A stretch of 64,000 nucleotides of DNA from CALBZE01 sp036381255 (GCA_036381255.1 DASVDG010000077.1:62001-126000), one strand, 5' to 3'; positions 14,532 to 24,144 are shown, counted from the first letter of the stretch. Program-made: numbers and translations. Notes: a model not told the origin generated them from the letters alone.

Positions 14532-15644
14532 ATGATCATCGGAGTGCCGAAGGAGATCAAGGCCAACGAGAACCGGGTCGCCCTGGTTCCCGCGGGCTCG
14601 GATGCGCTCGTGAACGCGGGCCACACGGTGCTGGTCGAGCGCGGGGCGGGGGTGGGCAGCGGCTTCGACGACGAGGCCTACGAGCGCACCGGCGCGATCA
14701 TGGTGGACAGCGCGGACGAGGTCTGGAGCCGCGCGGAGATGATCGTGAAGGTGAAGGAGCCGATCGAGCCCGAATGGCCGCGGATGCGGGCGGGCCAGGT
14801 GATCTTCACGTACTTCCATTTCGCGGCGTCGGAGGCGCTGACCCGCGCCGTGATGGAGTCCGGTGCAACGGCGATCGCGTACGAGACGGTCCAGCTCCCG
14901 ACGGGAGAGCTGCCGCTGCTGACGCCGATGAGCGAGGTCGCGGGCCGGCTGTCGGTACAGCAGGGCGCGAAGTACCTCGAGAAGTACTTCGGCGGCCGGG
15001 GCATGCTGCTGGGCGGCGTGCCGGGCGTCGAGCCGGCGCGGGTCGTGATCATCGGCGGCGGCGTGGTCGGCACGAACGCGGCCAAGATGGCGGCGGGGCT
15101 GGGCGCGGACGTCGTGCTGCTGGACGTGTCGCTTAACCGCCTGCGGTACCTCTCGGACGTGCTGCCGGCGAACGTCACGCTGCTCTACTCCAACCGGCAC
15201 AACCTCCTGGCGCAGCTCGAAAAGGCGGACCTGCTGATCGGCGCGGTCCTGCTCCCCGGCAAGAAGGCGCCGAACCTGGTGCGGCGCGAGGACCTCGCTC
15301 GCATGAAGGACGGCGCGGTGATCGTCGACGTCGCCGTCGACCAGGGCGGCTGCGTGGAGACGATCCACCCGACGACGCACGAGGACCCGATCTACGTGGT
15401 CGACGGCGTGATCCATTACGGCGTGGCCAACATGCCCGGCGCCGTGCCGCGGACGTCGACGCTCGCGCTGACGAACGCGACGTTCCCGTACGCGCTGACG
15501 CTGGCGAAGAAGGGGTGGCAGGAGGCGTGCCGCGGCGACCGCGCGCTCGCGCTCGGCATCAACGTGATCGACGGCAAGGTGACCTACCCCGGCGTGGCGG
15601 AGGCCTTCGACCTTCCCTACACGCCGGTGGAAGAGGTGCTCTAG
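14532..15644 (+). CDS. ald: Alanine dehydrogenase
   Basis: Ald interconverts L-alanine and pyruvate plus ammonia with NAD. The 370-residue length is exactly typical. Visible features are the start MIIGVPKEIKANENRVAL, the substrate-site FTYFHFAASEALT, the nucleotide-binding Rossmann fingerprint VIIGGGVVGTNAAKMA, and VDVAVDQGGCVET with HYGVANMPGAVPRTST. There is a 28-base gap after the M16 gene and no good ribosome binding site. A link to dut, 29 bases later, may be only co-transcription. Confidence 0.96.
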   Translation: MIIGVPKEIKANENRVALVPAGSDALVNAGHTVLVERGAGVGSGFDDEAYERTGAIMVDSADEVWSRAEMIVKVKEPIEPEWPRMRAGQVIFTYFHFAASEALTRAVMESGATAIAYETVQLPTGELPLLTPMSEVAGRLSVQQGAKYLEKYFGGRGMLLGGVPGVEPARVVIIGGGVVGTNAAKMAAGLGADVVLLDVSLNRLRYLSDVLPANVTLLYSNRHNLLAQLEKADLLIGAVLLPGKKAPNLVRREDLARMKDGAVIVDVAVDQGGCVETIHPTTHEDPIYVVDGVIHYGVANMPGAVPRTSTLALTNATFPYALTLAKKGWQEACRGDRALALGINVIDGKVTYPGVAEAFDLPYTPVEEVL

Positions 15645-15673
15645 GCCGCCGCCGCGATACCCGGCCGGAACCC

Positions 15674-16129
15674 ATGGACAGCGTTCGCGTACTCATCCGG
15701 CGACTGGCGCACTACCCGCCGGGGTGGCCCCTCCCGGCGTACGCGACGCCGGGCTCCGCAGCCGTCGACCTGCGCAACGCGGGACCGGATCTGGTGCTGC
15801 CGTCGCTCGGCCGGGCGCTCGTTCCGACCGGCCTCGCCATTGCGCTGCCGGAAGGGATGGAGGCGCAGGTCCGCCCGCGGTCCGGCCTCGCCCTTCGACG
15901 CGGCCTCGGCATCCCGAACGCGCCGGGCACGATCGACAGCGACTACCGGGGCGAACTTTGCGTCCCCATGATCAATTTCGATCGCGAGCCGCAGACGATC
16001 GCCCACGGCGAACGGATCGCACAGCTGCTCGTCGCGCGGGTGTGCAGGATCACGTGGGAGCCGGTCGACGCGCTTCCGGACGACGGCGTGCGCGGCGACG
16101 GCGGCTTCGGCAGCACCGGTCGCCACTGA
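15674..16129 (+). CDS. dut: dUTP diphosphatase
   Basis: Trimeric dUTPase hydrolyses dUTP to dUMP and PPi, keeping uracil out of DNA and supplying dUMP. The 151-residue product holds the five family motifs: PGSAAVDL, RPRSGLA, NAPGTIDSDYRGEL, GERIAQLLV and the C-terminal GDGGFGSTGR. ATG 15674 is chosen from the family length; the open frame reaches upstream into ald. A 12-bp hairpin lies 17 bases after its stop. Confidence 0.96.
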   Translation: MDSVRVLIRRLAHYPPGWPLPAYATPGSAAVDLRNAGPDLVLPSLGRALVPTGLAIALPEGMEAQVRPRSGLALRRGLGIPNAPGTIDSDYRGELCVPMINFDREPQTIAHGERIAQLLVARVCRITWEPVDALPDDGVRGDGGFGSTGRH

Positions 16130-16146
16130 GCACCGGCGGAGCGATG

Positions 16147-16180
16147 CCCGACCCGGCCCGGCCGTACCGGCCGGGTCGGG
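16147..16180 (+). terminator. GC-rich hairpin after dut, possible terminator
   Basis: CCCGACCCGGCC (16147-16158) and GGCCGGGTCGGG (16169-16180) make a perfect 12-bp stem with a ten-base loop. No T tract follows, so it may be a weak terminator or an mRNA 3'-end stabiliser. It separates dut from the mreB promoter. Confidence 0.5.
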
Positions 16181-16196
16181 AAGGCCGTGTCGTCCC

Positions 16197-16226
16197 TTGC
16201 CCCTCATGGGGGGCGTGGGTTAGCTT
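16197..16226 (+). promoter_or_regulatory. Probable promoter of the mre operon
   Basis: TTGCCC (16197-16202), 18-base spacer, TAGCTT (16221-16226), followed by an A/T-rich run (GAATTTTCCC). It would give an approximately 90-base leader before mreB, which contains the near-palindrome GTGACCCACC...GGTGGGTCGC (16251-16276). Confidence 0.5.
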
Positions 16227-16324
16227 GAATTTTCCCTTTGAGTTCGGGGGCGTGACCCACCGCCGCGGTGGGTCGCGTCTGTCTGGTCCCTCTCCCGCCC
16301 CGAGGTCGGGGCACGCGGTGAGTT

Positions 16325-17365
16325 ATGGCGCTCAAGAGCTGGCTGAATTCGGGGCGATTGCTCCCCGTCAACGACATCGCCGTGGACCTCGGAACGGCGA
16401 ACACGCTGATCTACGTCAAAGGCGAGGGGATCGTACTCAACGAGCCGTCGGTCGTTGCCGTGGAGCGCGGCACGAACCGGATCAAGGGGATCGGCCTGGA
16501 AGCCAAGCGGATGCTCGGCCGGACGCCCGAAGGGATCATGGCCGTACGGCCGTTGAAGGACGGCGTGATCGCGGACGTGGACATCACCGAGATCATGCTG
16601 CGCCACTTTTTGCGTACGGTCACCTCGAAGCGGATCTTCCGCATCAAGCCCCGCGTGGTGGTGGGGGTGCCGTCGGGGATCACGGAGTTGGAGCGGCGGG
16701 CGGTGCGCTCGAGTGCGGCCGCGGCGGGCGCCAAGGAGGTTTACATGGTGGCCGAGCCGATGGCGGCGGCGATCGGCGTCGGGCTGCCGGTGGACACGCC
16801 GACGGGGAACATGGTGATCGACATCGGCGGCGGTACCACGGAAATTGCAGTGATCGCGTTGAACGGGATCGTGTCGGACACGTCGATCCGGGTCGGTGGT
16901 GACGAGATCGACAACGCGATCGTCACGTTCCTGCGAAAGAACTACAATCTCCTGATCGGCGAGCCGACGGCGGAGGCGATCAAGATCCAGATCGGCTCCG
17001 CGTTCAACATCGGCGAGGAGCGGGAGATGGAGGTCAAGGGTCGCGATCTGGTGAGCGGGATCCCGAAGACGGTGCGGGTGCATTCGCAGGAGATCCGCGA
17101 GTGTATCCAGGAGCCGATCCAGCAGATCGTGGATGCGGTCCGTCGGGCGCTGGAGATCACGCCGCCGGAGCTGGCCTCGGACATCGTGGACCGAGGCATC
17201 GTGATGACGGGAGGCGGCGCGCTGATCCGGGCGCTGGACCAGCTGCTGGGGCACGAGACGAACCTGCCGATCCACGTGGACGAGGAGCCGTTGACGTGCG
17301 TCGTGCGTGGAGCGGGCCGGATCCTGGACGATCTTCCTCGGTATCGAGGCGTGCTGGCGACATAA
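16325..17365 (+). CDS. mreB: Rod shape-determining protein MreB
   Basis: MreB is the actin-like filament protein that positions the elongation machinery for peptidoglycan. The 346-residue length is typical. Actin-fold ATPase motifs are visible: DIAVDLGTANTLIY near the N-terminus (phosphate 1), NMVIDIGGGTTEIAVI (phosphate 2) and MTGGGALIRALDQLL (adenosine). ATG 16325 follows GGTGAGTT and matches the family start. It is the first gene of mreB-mreC-mreD-mrdA-rodA and indicates a rod-shaped cell. Confidence 0.98.
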   Translation: MALKSWLNSGRLLPVNDIAVDLGTANTLIYVKGEGIVLNEPSVVAVERGTNRIKGIGLEAKRMLGRTPEGIMAVRPLKDGVIADVDITEIMLRHFLRTVTSKRIFRIKPRVVVGVPSGITELERRAVRSSAAAAGAKEVYMVAEPMAAAIGVGLPVDTPTGNMVIDIGGGTTEIAVIALNGIVSDTSIRVGGDEIDNAIVTFLRKNYNLLIGEPTAEAIKIQIGSAFNIGEEREMEVKGRDLVSGIPKTVRVHSQEIRECIQEPIQQIVDAVRRALEITPPELASDIVDRGIVMTGGGALIRALDQLLGHETNLPIHVDEEPLTCVVRGAGRILDDLPRYRGVLAT

Positions 17366-17368
17366 GCG

Positions 17369-18274
17369 GTGGATTACTTCGAAGGGAAGCGAAGGGGAAA
17401 GAGGCGCGAAGCGGCGGTGGTGGCTGGCCTGCTGCTGCTCGCCCTTTTTCTGTTTTTCCTGCCTGCGGGCTATCAGGCGCCGATCCGGTCCGCACTGCGC
17501 GGGACGGCGCTCCGGCCGTTCCTCGCGATCCAGCGTGAGATCGTGGAGCGGCGCGGGCTCGGCATCGACGTCGCGGAGCTGCGCGCGCGTCACGACTCGC
17601 TGGCTGCGGTCACCGCCGCGCAGGCGACGCTGGCCGAGGAGAACCGGCGGCTGCGGGCGCTGCTCGGGCTGCGCGCCCGGGCGGCGGAAAGCTTCAAGTC
17701 GGCGGAGGTGATGCGGCTGGGCGTGGCCGGCGCCGAGAGCAGCTTCCTGCTCGACATCGGCGCGGCGGACGGGGTCGAGGTGGGGAGCCCGGTGCTGACG
17801 CCCGAGGGGCTGCTGGGCGTGGTGTGGGAGGTGGACGAGCACGTGTCCCACGCGATCGACTGGACGCATCCGGAGTTCCGGGCGAGCGCGATGACGATGG
17901 ACGGCCAGGTGTACGGGCTGGTCGAGCCGCGTCGCGGCGAGTTCCGGGAAGAGGATCTGCTGGCGCTGACGGGCGCGCCGTTCCACAGCGACATCCAGCC
18001 GGGGACGCGGATCGTGACGTCCGGGCGCGGCGGGATCTACCCGAGAGGGATCCCGCTCGGCGCCGTGGTCGGGATCGAGGAGGCGGACACCGGCTGGCGC
18101 AAGAGCTACCTGCTGCGGCCTGCGGTGCGGCCGGAGGCGGCGTCGCACGTGCTGGTCGGAATCCGGCAGGACCGGGGCGGCGAGGGTGACCTGTCGAAGC
18201 TCTGGCCGGTGGCGGGCGCACCCGACACGACCGATGCGGCCGCGGAAGAGGAGCCGAATGGGGAGCAGCCATGA
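17369..18274 (+). CDS. mreC: Rod shape-determining protein MreC
   Basis: MreC is a bitopic periplasmic scaffold linking MreB to PBP2-RodA. The 301-residue product has one N-terminal membrane segment (about 17-34, AAVVAGLLLLALFLFFLP), a coiled coil (about 60-100) and the beta-barrel core (about 105-270) with the typical ...GGIYPRGIPLGAVVGI. It starts at GTG 17369, three bases after the mreB stop, and overlaps mreD by ATGA. The last ~30 residues are acidic and not conserved. Confidence 0.94.
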   Translation: MDYFEGKRRGKRREAAVVAGLLLLALFLFFLPAGYQAPIRSALRGTALRPFLAIQREIVERRGLGIDVAELRARHDSLAAVTAAQATLAEENRRLRALLGLRARAAESFKSAEVMRLGVAGAESSFLLDIGAADGVEVGSPVLTPEGLLGVVWEVDEHVSHAIDWTHPEFRASAMTMDGQVYGLVEPRRGEFREEDLLALTGAPFHSDIQPGTRIVTSGRGGIYPRGIPLGAVVGIEEADTGWRKSYLLRPAVRPEAASHVLVGIRQDRGGEGDLSKLWPVAGAPDTTDAAAEEEPNGEQP

Positions 18275-18756
18275 CGGCTAGTCGGGCGTGGACGTACTGG
18301 GCGTTCATCGCCCTGCTGGTCGCGCTCAACTTCACGCTGCACCTCGCGATCGGAATCGGCGCCACGGCGCCCGACCTACTGACGGTCGCGCTGCTGCTCG
18401 CCGCGCGGCGGCTCGGCGGGGTGGCGGCGGCGGCGCTCGGCCTCGTGCTCGGGTTGCTCCGCGATGCGCTCTCGCTGGTCGCGTTCGGCGCGGATGCCGT
18501 CGCGCTGACGGTGCTCGGGTACCTTGGCGCGCGGTCGCGCGATCTGTTCGTGGGCGAGACGCTCACGTTCGTGGCGCTGTACCTCTTCGCGGGGAAGTGG
18601 CTCCACGACGTGATCTATTACCTCGTCGCGGGCGCGGCCGTTCGGGGCGATGCGGTCTCGCGGCTCCTGATCGAGGCGCCGATCGCCGCGCTCTACGCGG
18701 CCGTGGCCGGGACGGCCGCGTTGCTGCTCTATCGATTGGTCACCGGCGAACGATAG
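18271..18756 (+). CDS. mreD: Rod shape-determining protein MreD
   Basis: MreD is a small polytopic inner-membrane protein of the elongasome. The 161-residue product has about five to six hydrophobic helices (first at about 9-29) and the conserved LGLVLGLLRDALS segment. Sequence conservation in this family is low, so the call rests on the hydropathy, the size and its place between mreC and mrdA with ATGA coupling to mreC. Confidence 0.88.
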   Translation: MTASRAWTYWAFIALLVALNFTLHLAIGIGATAPDLLTVALLLAARRLGGVAAAALGLVLGLLRDALSLVAFGADAVALTVLGYLGARSRDLFVGETLTFVALYLFAGKWLHDVIYYLVAGAAVRGDAVSRLLIEAPIAALYAAVAGTAALLLYRLVTGER

Positions 18757-18816
18757 CCGCCGCGGCCGGACGCGTCCCGTGGGGCGCGTGTCCGAACGTG
18801 GCCGAAACGAGGGGGG

Positions 18817-20649
18817 ATGCAGCTCTTCCACCTGCATGCGCGACGCCGTCGTGCCCAGGGTGCCATGGTCGTGCTCGTGCTGGGGCTCGGCACGCTCGGC
18901 TTCGCGTTTTTCGAGACCCAGGTCCTCCAAAACGACACGTACGCTCTGCAATCCGACGCGAACCGGCTGCGGCCGCTGCCGATCCCCGCGCCGCGGGGGG
19001 CGATCTTCGACCGGAACGGCGAGATCGTGGCGGACAATGTGCCGGGGTACGCGCTGTCGCTGCTGCCGGCGTCGCAGGACACGATCCGCGCCTCGCTCGA
19101 GCGGCTGGCGCCGCTGCTCGGGCTGACGCCGGACCGGATCGAGGCGCTGCTCGAGAAGCGGCGGGAGGCGCCGGGGCGGCCGCTCGTCGTGTCGAGCGAC
19201 CTGACGTTCGAGCAGGTCTCGGCGATCGAGGAGCGGAGACCGTTGCTGCCGGGCGTGTACATCGACATGCGGCCGAAGCGGCGCTACCCCGCGGGCGAAG
19301 CGGTGGCGCACCTCGTCGGCTACGTGGGCGAGATCTCGGAGGCGGAGCTCGCGCTGCCGGAGTTCGAGGGGTACACGGCGGGGCAGCGGATCGGCAAGGC
19401 CGGGATCGAGCGTCAGTACGAACGGTGGCTCGGGGGCGTGCCGGGCGTCCGGTACGTGGAGGTGGATGCGCACGGGCGGATCGTCGGCGAGTACGAGCCC
19501 CAGCGAGTGGTGGACCCGGTCCCGGGCAAGGACCTCCGTCTGTATCTGGATCTCGGGCTCCAGCGGTGGATCGCGCGCATCTTCCCGGACACCATGCGGG
19601 GAGCGATGGTCGCGATCGAGCCGGGGACCGGCCACGTCCTCGCCTTCTACTCGAATCCGAGCTACGACCCGAACCTCTTCGTCGGTGGTGTGGACCCCAA
19701 GGCGTGGGAGCGGCTGAACAAGGATCCGGACAAGCCGATGCTCGACCGGGCGGCGAACGGCACGTACCCGCCGGGCTCGACGTTCAAGCTGATCACGGCC
19801 GCGATCGCGCTGGAGCTGGGCGTGCTCGACCCGGACGAGTTCCTGCCGATCCCGTGCCGGGGCGGGATGCAATACGGCAACCGTTATTTCCGCTGCTGGG
19901 AGCGCGAGGGGCACGGCTACCTGAACCTCGCGGACGCCATCAAGGTCTCGTGCGACGTTTATTTCTACCAGGTCGGTCTTACGATCGGGCTCGAGCGGTT
20001 CCTGAGCGAGGGGACCCGGCTGGGCTTCAACGGAACCACCGGGATCGACCTCCCGGACGAGCGGGCCGGCACCCTGCCGGACGGACCGGATTGGTACCGG
20101 CGGCGTTGGGGGTGGGCGCCGACGGAATCCGAGGTGCTGAGCCTGTCGATCGGCCAGGGTGCGAACGATCAGTCGCCGTTGCGGATGGCGCAACTCTACG
20201 CCGCGCTGGCCACCGACGGCAGCGTACCGGCGCCGCGCGTGGCCGAGTTCGATGCGCCGGCGGGCGAACGGTGGGACCTGGGCTTCTCCGAATCGACGCT
20301 CGCCGTGCTGCGGGAGGGGATCCGTCGCGTGACCGATCCCAACCGGGAGGGTACGGCGGGGATGTCGGCGCTCGAGCACTGGGACTGGCGCGGGAAGACC
20401 GGGACGTCGCAGAACGCGCACGGCGATGACCACGCCTGGTTCGTCGGGATGGCCGGGCCGCGCGGCGGGAAGCCCGAGATCGTCGTGGCGACGCTCATCG
20501 AGTTCGGCGAGCACGGCTGGGTGGCCGCGCAGTACGCCGCCAAGGCCGCGGACTACTACTTGCGACGCAAGTACGGCATGCCGACGGACACGGTGCAGAC
20601 ATTGAGGGATCATTACCTGGCGGGACGCCCCGCGCCCTGGGCACAATGA
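18817..20649 (+). CDS. mrdA: Penicillin-binding protein 2, elongasome transpeptidase
   Basis: A class B PBP that cross-links new peptidoglycan during elongation with RodA. The 610-residue protein has an N-terminal membrane anchor (about 15-37), a dimerisation/pedestal domain (about 50-240) and the transpeptidase domain. Active-site motifs are S321-T-F-K324, S378-C-D380 and K527-T-G529, all intact. ATG 18817 follows GAGGGGGG, 60 bases after mreD. Its stop overlaps the rodA start (ATGA), a coupling that fits the known PBP2-RodA complex. Confidence 0.96.
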   Translation: MQLFHLHARRRRAQGAMVVLVLGLGTLGFAFFETQVLQNDTYALQSDANRLRPLPIPAPRGAIFDRNGEIVADNVPGYALSLLPASQDTIRASLERLAPLLGLTPDRIEALLEKRREAPGRPLVVSSDLTFEQVSAIEERRPLLPGVYIDMRPKRRYPAGEAVAHLVGYVGEISEAELALPEFEGYTAGQRIGKAGIERQYERWLGGVPGVRYVEVDAHGRIVGEYEPQRVVDPVPGKDLRLYLDLGLQRWIARIFPDTMRGAMVAIEPGTGHVLAFYSNPSYDPNLFVGGVDPKAWERLNKDPDKPMLDRAANGTYPPGSTFKLITAAIALELGVLDPDEFLPIPCRGGMQYGNRYFRCWEREGHGYLNLADAIKVSCDVYFYQVGLTIGLERFLSEGTRLGFNGTTGIDLPDERAGTLPDGPDWYRRRWGWAPTESEVLSLSIGQGANDQSPLRMAQLYAALATDGSVPAPRVAEFDAPAGERWDLGFSESTLAVLREGIRRVTDPNREGTAGMSALEHWDWRGKTGTSQNAHGDDHAWFVGMAGPRGGKPEIVVATLIEFGEHGWVAAQYAAKAADYYLRRKYGMPTDTVQTLRDHYLAGRPAPWAQ

Positions 20650-21893
20650 CGCTGATCCGGCGGCTCCGCTCCACGTTCGGCGATCCGACGCTGCTGCTGC
20701 TGATCCTGGGCCTGTCGCTGTTCGGCGTGGCGATGGTCTTCTCCGCGGGTCAGCTGGACGTCCCGGACCCGGCGGTCCAGGGGGCGTGGAAGAAGCAGCT
20801 CCTTTTCCTGGGCCTCTCGTTCGCCGCGTTCGTCGCGATCACGCGCATCCAGGTCCGCTGGTTCGAATGGGTCGCCGCACCGGCGTACGGGCTCGGCCTT
20901 GTCCTGCTTGCCTTGACGCTCGTGATCGGCCGCGGCTACGGCACGGCGCAGGGGGTCAAGAGCTGGATCGACCTCGGGCCGATCCTCGTCCAGCCATCGC
21001 AGTTCGCGATCCTCGCGACGATCCTCTTCCTCGCCCGGGTCATGGGGAACTGGCGCGAGCCGCCCCGGTCGCTCTGGACGCTGGTCACGCCGGTCATGGT
21101 CGTGCTCGTGCCGATGGCGCTGGTCATGCTCCAGCCCGACCTGGGCACGGCCATGGTGTTCACCGCGATCCTCGCCGCGACCCTCTACTGGGCCGGAACA
21201 CCGCTCGGCTTGATGTTTATGCTCGTCAGCCCTGCGGTCGGGCTGCTCCTGTCGTTCAGCCCCGGACTGTTCAGTGCGTACATGGTCGTCCTGGTGGTCT
21301 TCCTCTACTTCTACCGGTCGTACCTGTGGGAGGGGGTCACCGTGGTGGCCGCGAACCTGGCGGCGGGCACGATCGCACTGCCGCTCTGGAACTCGCTGGA
21401 GGCGTATCAGAAGGCGCGGCTGCTGGTCTTCCTGGATCCGTCGATCGATCCTCGCGGCGCGGGGTGGCACGTGATCCAGTCCCGGGTCGCGATCGGGAGC
21501 GGCGGCCTGTTCGGCAAGGGATTCACGCTCGGCACGCAGAAGCGGCTGGCTTTCCTGCCGGAGCAGCACACCGATTTCATCTTCAGCGTGATCGGCGAGG
21601 AGTTCGGCTTCTTCTTCGGCACGTTCCCGGTCCTGGTCGTCTTCGGGCTGGTGCTGTGGCGGCTCGCCCGGATCGCGGAGCGGGTCGCCGACCCCTTTGC
21701 AGGGATCGTCGTCTTTGGTATCTTCGGCGCTTGGTTCGCGCATGTGATCGTAAACATCGGGATGACGGTGGGCATCATGCCGATCACCGGGATCCCGCTG
21801 CCGTTCCTCAGCTACGGCGGCTCGTTCCTGCTCGCCTCGTTCCTGGCGCTGGGGCTGGCCGAGCGGATCGCCGCCGAGCAGGGAAGGATCTGA
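20646..21893 (+). CDS. rodA: Peptidoglycan glycosyltransferase RodA
   Basis: RodA is the SEDS-family polymerase that makes glycan strands during elongation. The 415-residue protein has about ten membrane segments and SEDS signatures: WIDLGPILVQPSQFA, LMLQPDLGTAMVF (with the catalytic Asp region), and the C-terminal TGIPLPFLSYGGSFLLAS. It starts in the stop of mrdA (ATGA) and is followed one base after its stop by accD. Confidence 0.96.
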   Translation: MTLIRRLRSTFGDPTLLLLILGLSLFGVAMVFSAGQLDVPDPAVQGAWKKQLLFLGLSFAAFVAITRIQVRWFEWVAAPAYGLGLVLLALTLVIGRGYGTAQGVKSWIDLGPILVQPSQFAILATILFLARVMGNWREPPRSLWTLVTPVMVVLVPMALVMLQPDLGTAMVFTAILAATLYWAGTPLGLMFMLVSPAVGLLLSFSPGLFSAYMVVLVVFLYFYRSYLWEGVTVVAANLAAGTIALPLWNSLEAYQKARLLVFLDPSIDPRGAGWHVIQSRVAIGSGGLFGKGFTLGTQKRLAFLPEQHTDFIFSVIGEEFGFFFGTFPVLVVFGLVLWRLARIAERVADPFAGIVVFGIFGAWFAHVIVNIGMTVGIMPITGIPLPFLSYGGSFLLASFLALGLAERIAAEQGRI

Positions 21894-21894
21894 G

Positions 21895-22812
21895 ATGGCC
21901 TGGTTCCGGAAGCCGAAGCAGAAGCTGCAGGCGGCCGACCGGCGGGAGCTCCCCGCCGACGTCTTCGAGAAGTGTCCGCAGTGCGGCGAGATCCTGTACC
22001 GCGCGCGGCTGGTGCAGAACCTCAACGTGTGTCCGTCGTGCGGCTATCATCTGCGGATCGGCGCGGAGGACTACATCACGCTGCTGCTGGACGACGGCGA
22101 ATACGAGGAGTTCGACGCGGAGCTGCGCAGCGGGGATCCGCTCGGCTTCACGGATTTGAAGCCGTACCCGGAGCGACTGGAGGCGGCGGAGCGGAAGACG
22201 GGGCAGGGCGAGGCGCTGCGCGCGGTCGGCGGCCGGCTCGAAGGCGTGCCCGTGTACGTCGCGGTGATGGATTTCGCGTTCATCGGCGGGAGCATGGGCT
22301 CCGTGGTCGGGGAGAAGATCGCGCGGCTGGCGCGGCGCGCGCTCGAGGACCGGCGGCCGCTGCTGGTCGTCAGCGCGTCGGGTGGCGCGCGGATGATGGA
22401 GGGGATCCTCTCCCTCATGCAGATGGCGAAGACCTCCGCGATGCTCGCGCAGCTACACGAAGCGGGCGTGCCGTACATCTCGATCCTGACCGATCCGACG
22501 ACGGGCGGCGTGACGGCGTCGTACGCCATGCTCGGCGACGTGAACCTGGCGGAGCCCGGCGCGCTGATCGGGTTCGCCGGGCCGCGTGTGATCGAACAGA
22601 CGATCAAGCAGGAGCTGCCCGAGGGGTTCCAGCGCTCGGAGTTCCTGCTCGAGCACGGGATGCTGGATGCGATCGTGGATCGGCGGGAGCTGAAGGCGAC
22701 GGTCGGGCGGCTGCTGCGGCACATGCTGGGGCTCCCGGAGGCCGTGGGCGCCGGAGCCGAAGCCGTTGGCGCCCGTGCAGCGACGGGAGCGCCCGAGCAG
22801 GCCGCCGATTGA
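21895..22812 (+). CDS. accD: Acetyl-CoA carboxylase carboxyltransferase subunit beta
   Basis: AccD, with AccA, transfers CO2 from carboxybiotin to acetyl-CoA to make malonyl-CoA, the first step of fatty acid synthesis. The 305-residue product carries the N-terminal zinc ribbon C27-x2-C30...C46-x2-C49 and the crotonase-fold core with SGGARMMEG and TDPTTGGVTASYAMLGD. The C-terminal ~30 residues are Ala-rich and variable. It lies one base after rodA and overlaps folC (TTGA). No accA is seen in the window. Confidence 0.96.
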   Translation: MAWFRKPKQKLQAADRRELPADVFEKCPQCGEILYRARLVQNLNVCPSCGYHLRIGAEDYITLLLDDGEYEEFDAELRSGDPLGFTDLKPYPERLEAAERKTGQGEALRAVGGRLEGVPVYVAVMDFAFIGGSMGSVVGEKIARLARRALEDRRPLLVVSASGGARMMEGILSLMQMAKTSAMLAQLHEAGVPYISILTDPTTGGVTASYAMLGDVNLAEPGALIGFAGPRVIEQTIKQELPEGFQRSEFLLEHGMLDAIVDRRELKATVGRLLRHMLGLPEAVGAGAEAVGARAATGAPEQAAD

Positions 22813-24134
22813 CCTCTCTCACCTACGCCGAGCTGGTCCGTGAGCTGTTCCCGCGGCTGACCGGCGGGATCCGCTGGGGAACGGAGAAGACGGCGCGACT
22901 CCTCGCGGCGGCGGCGGATCCGCACCGTCGGTTCCGCTCGATCCATGTCGGCGGGACGAACGGCAAGGGCTCGGTCTCCGCGATGATCGCGTCCGTGCTC
23001 CGCGCGTCTGGCCGGCGCACGGGGCTCTACACGTCTCCGCACCTCTGCACGTTCCGCGAACGCATCCAGGTGGACGGCCGGCCGCTGTCGGAGGCCGCGC
23101 TGGTCGAGGCCGCGCGCGTGCTCTGGCCGACGATCCGGCTCGAGGAGCCGTCGTTCTTCGAGGCGACGACGGCGATCGCGTTCCTCGCATTCGCCGAGGC
23201 CGGTATCGAGGTGGCCGCGGTCGAGGTCGGCCTCGGCGGGCGGCTGGACGCGACGAACGTGATCGCGCCGGAGGTCGCGGTGATCACGAACGTCGCCCGC
23301 GACCACGCCGAGTACCTGGGCGAGACGATCGCCGAGATCGCGAGCGAGAAGGCGGGGATCATCAAGGCGGGCGTGCCGGTGGTCACCGGAGAGCGGGACC
23401 CCGGTACGCTTTCGATCTTCCGCGCCCGCGCGGCCGAGGTCGGCGCTCCGCTGCACGCGCTCGAGCCCGGCTCGATCCGGGACGTGCGGCTGGGCGTCGA
23501 CGGGACCCGGCTGACGCTGCGGACCGGGGAATGGGGCGAGTTCGCGCTGCACACGCCGCTCATCGGCGAGCACCAGGCGTGGAACGCCGCGCTCGCCGTG
23601 CGCGCGCTCGAGCTGCTCCCCGCCGACCTGCGGCCGGAGCGCGAGGCCGTGATCCGCGGCATCGCCGAGGTCCGCTGGCCCGGCCGCATGGAACGGGAGC
23701 GGATCGACGATCAGACGTGGATCTTCGACGCGGCGCACAACCCGGCCGGCGTCGAGGTGCTGGTCGCCACGCTGCGCACGCTCGCGCCGGCGCGCCCCCT
23801 CGTCGGCGTGGTCGGCATCCTGAGCGACAAGGAGTGGCCGGCAATGGTGGGACCGCTCCTGGCGCTCGCGGACGTCCTCATCCTGACCGTGCCGCCGACG
23901 GCGCCGCTCCACCGGCGGTGGGACCCGGCCGCGGCCGCAGCGACGGTCGCGTCCGATCGTGTTGTCGCGGTCCCCGACTTCGACGGCGCACTCGCCGAAG
24001 CGCGCGCCCGCGCGGGCGGCGGCACCGTCGTGGTGACGGGTTCGTTCCACACCGTCGGCGACGCGCTCGCCGCGCTCGATCTCGCGCCGTTCGGCGCCGA
24101 TGCGCCCTTGCCCGCGTTCGCCGCCGGGTCCTAG
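22809..24134 (+). CDS. folC: Folylpolyglutamate synthase / dihydrofolate synthase
   Basis: FolC adds glutamate to dihydropteroate and folates; it belongs to the Mur-ligase superfamily. The 441-residue product has the P-loop GGTNGKGS (48-55), SPHLCTFRERIQ, the metal-binding ITNVARDHAEYLG region and the C-terminal FDAAHNPAG. The start is taken as TTG 22809, which overlaps the accD stop (TTGA) and gives the standard N-terminus shortly before the P-loop; the longer frame upstream lies inside accD. The stop codon TAG is part of the -10 element of the hisS promoter. Confidence 0.93.
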   Translation: MTSLTYAELVRELFPRLTGGIRWGTEKTARLLAAAADPHRRFRSIHVGGTNGKGSVSAMIASVLRASGRRTGLYTSPHLCTFRERIQVDGRPLSEAALVEAARVLWPTIRLEEPSFFEATTAIAFLAFAEAGIEVAAVEVGLGGRLDATNVIAPEVAVITNVARDHAEYLGETIAEIASEKAGIIKAGVPVVTGERDPGTLSIFRARAAEVGAPLHALEPGSIRDVRLGVDGTRLTLRTGEWGEFALHTPLIGEHQAWNAALAVRALELLPADLRPEREAVIRGIAEVRWPGRMERERIDDQTWIFDAAHNPAGVEVLVATLRTLAPARPLVGVVGILSDKEWPAMVGPLLALADVLILTVPPTAPLHRRWDPAAAAATVASDRVVAVPDFDGALAEARARAGGGTVVVTGSFHTVGDALAALDLAPFGADAPLPAFAAGS

Positions 24135-24137
24135 ATT
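24108..24137 (+). promoter_or_regulatory. Promoter giving a leaderless hisS transcript
   Basis: TTGCCC (24108-24113), 18-base spacer, TAGATT (24132-24137). The hisS ATG begins at 24145, seven bases after the -10 element, where transcription would be expected to start, and there is no Shine-Dalgarno sequence between. The -10 element overlaps the folC stop codon. Confidence 0.6.
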
Positions 24138-24144
24138 CGCGCCC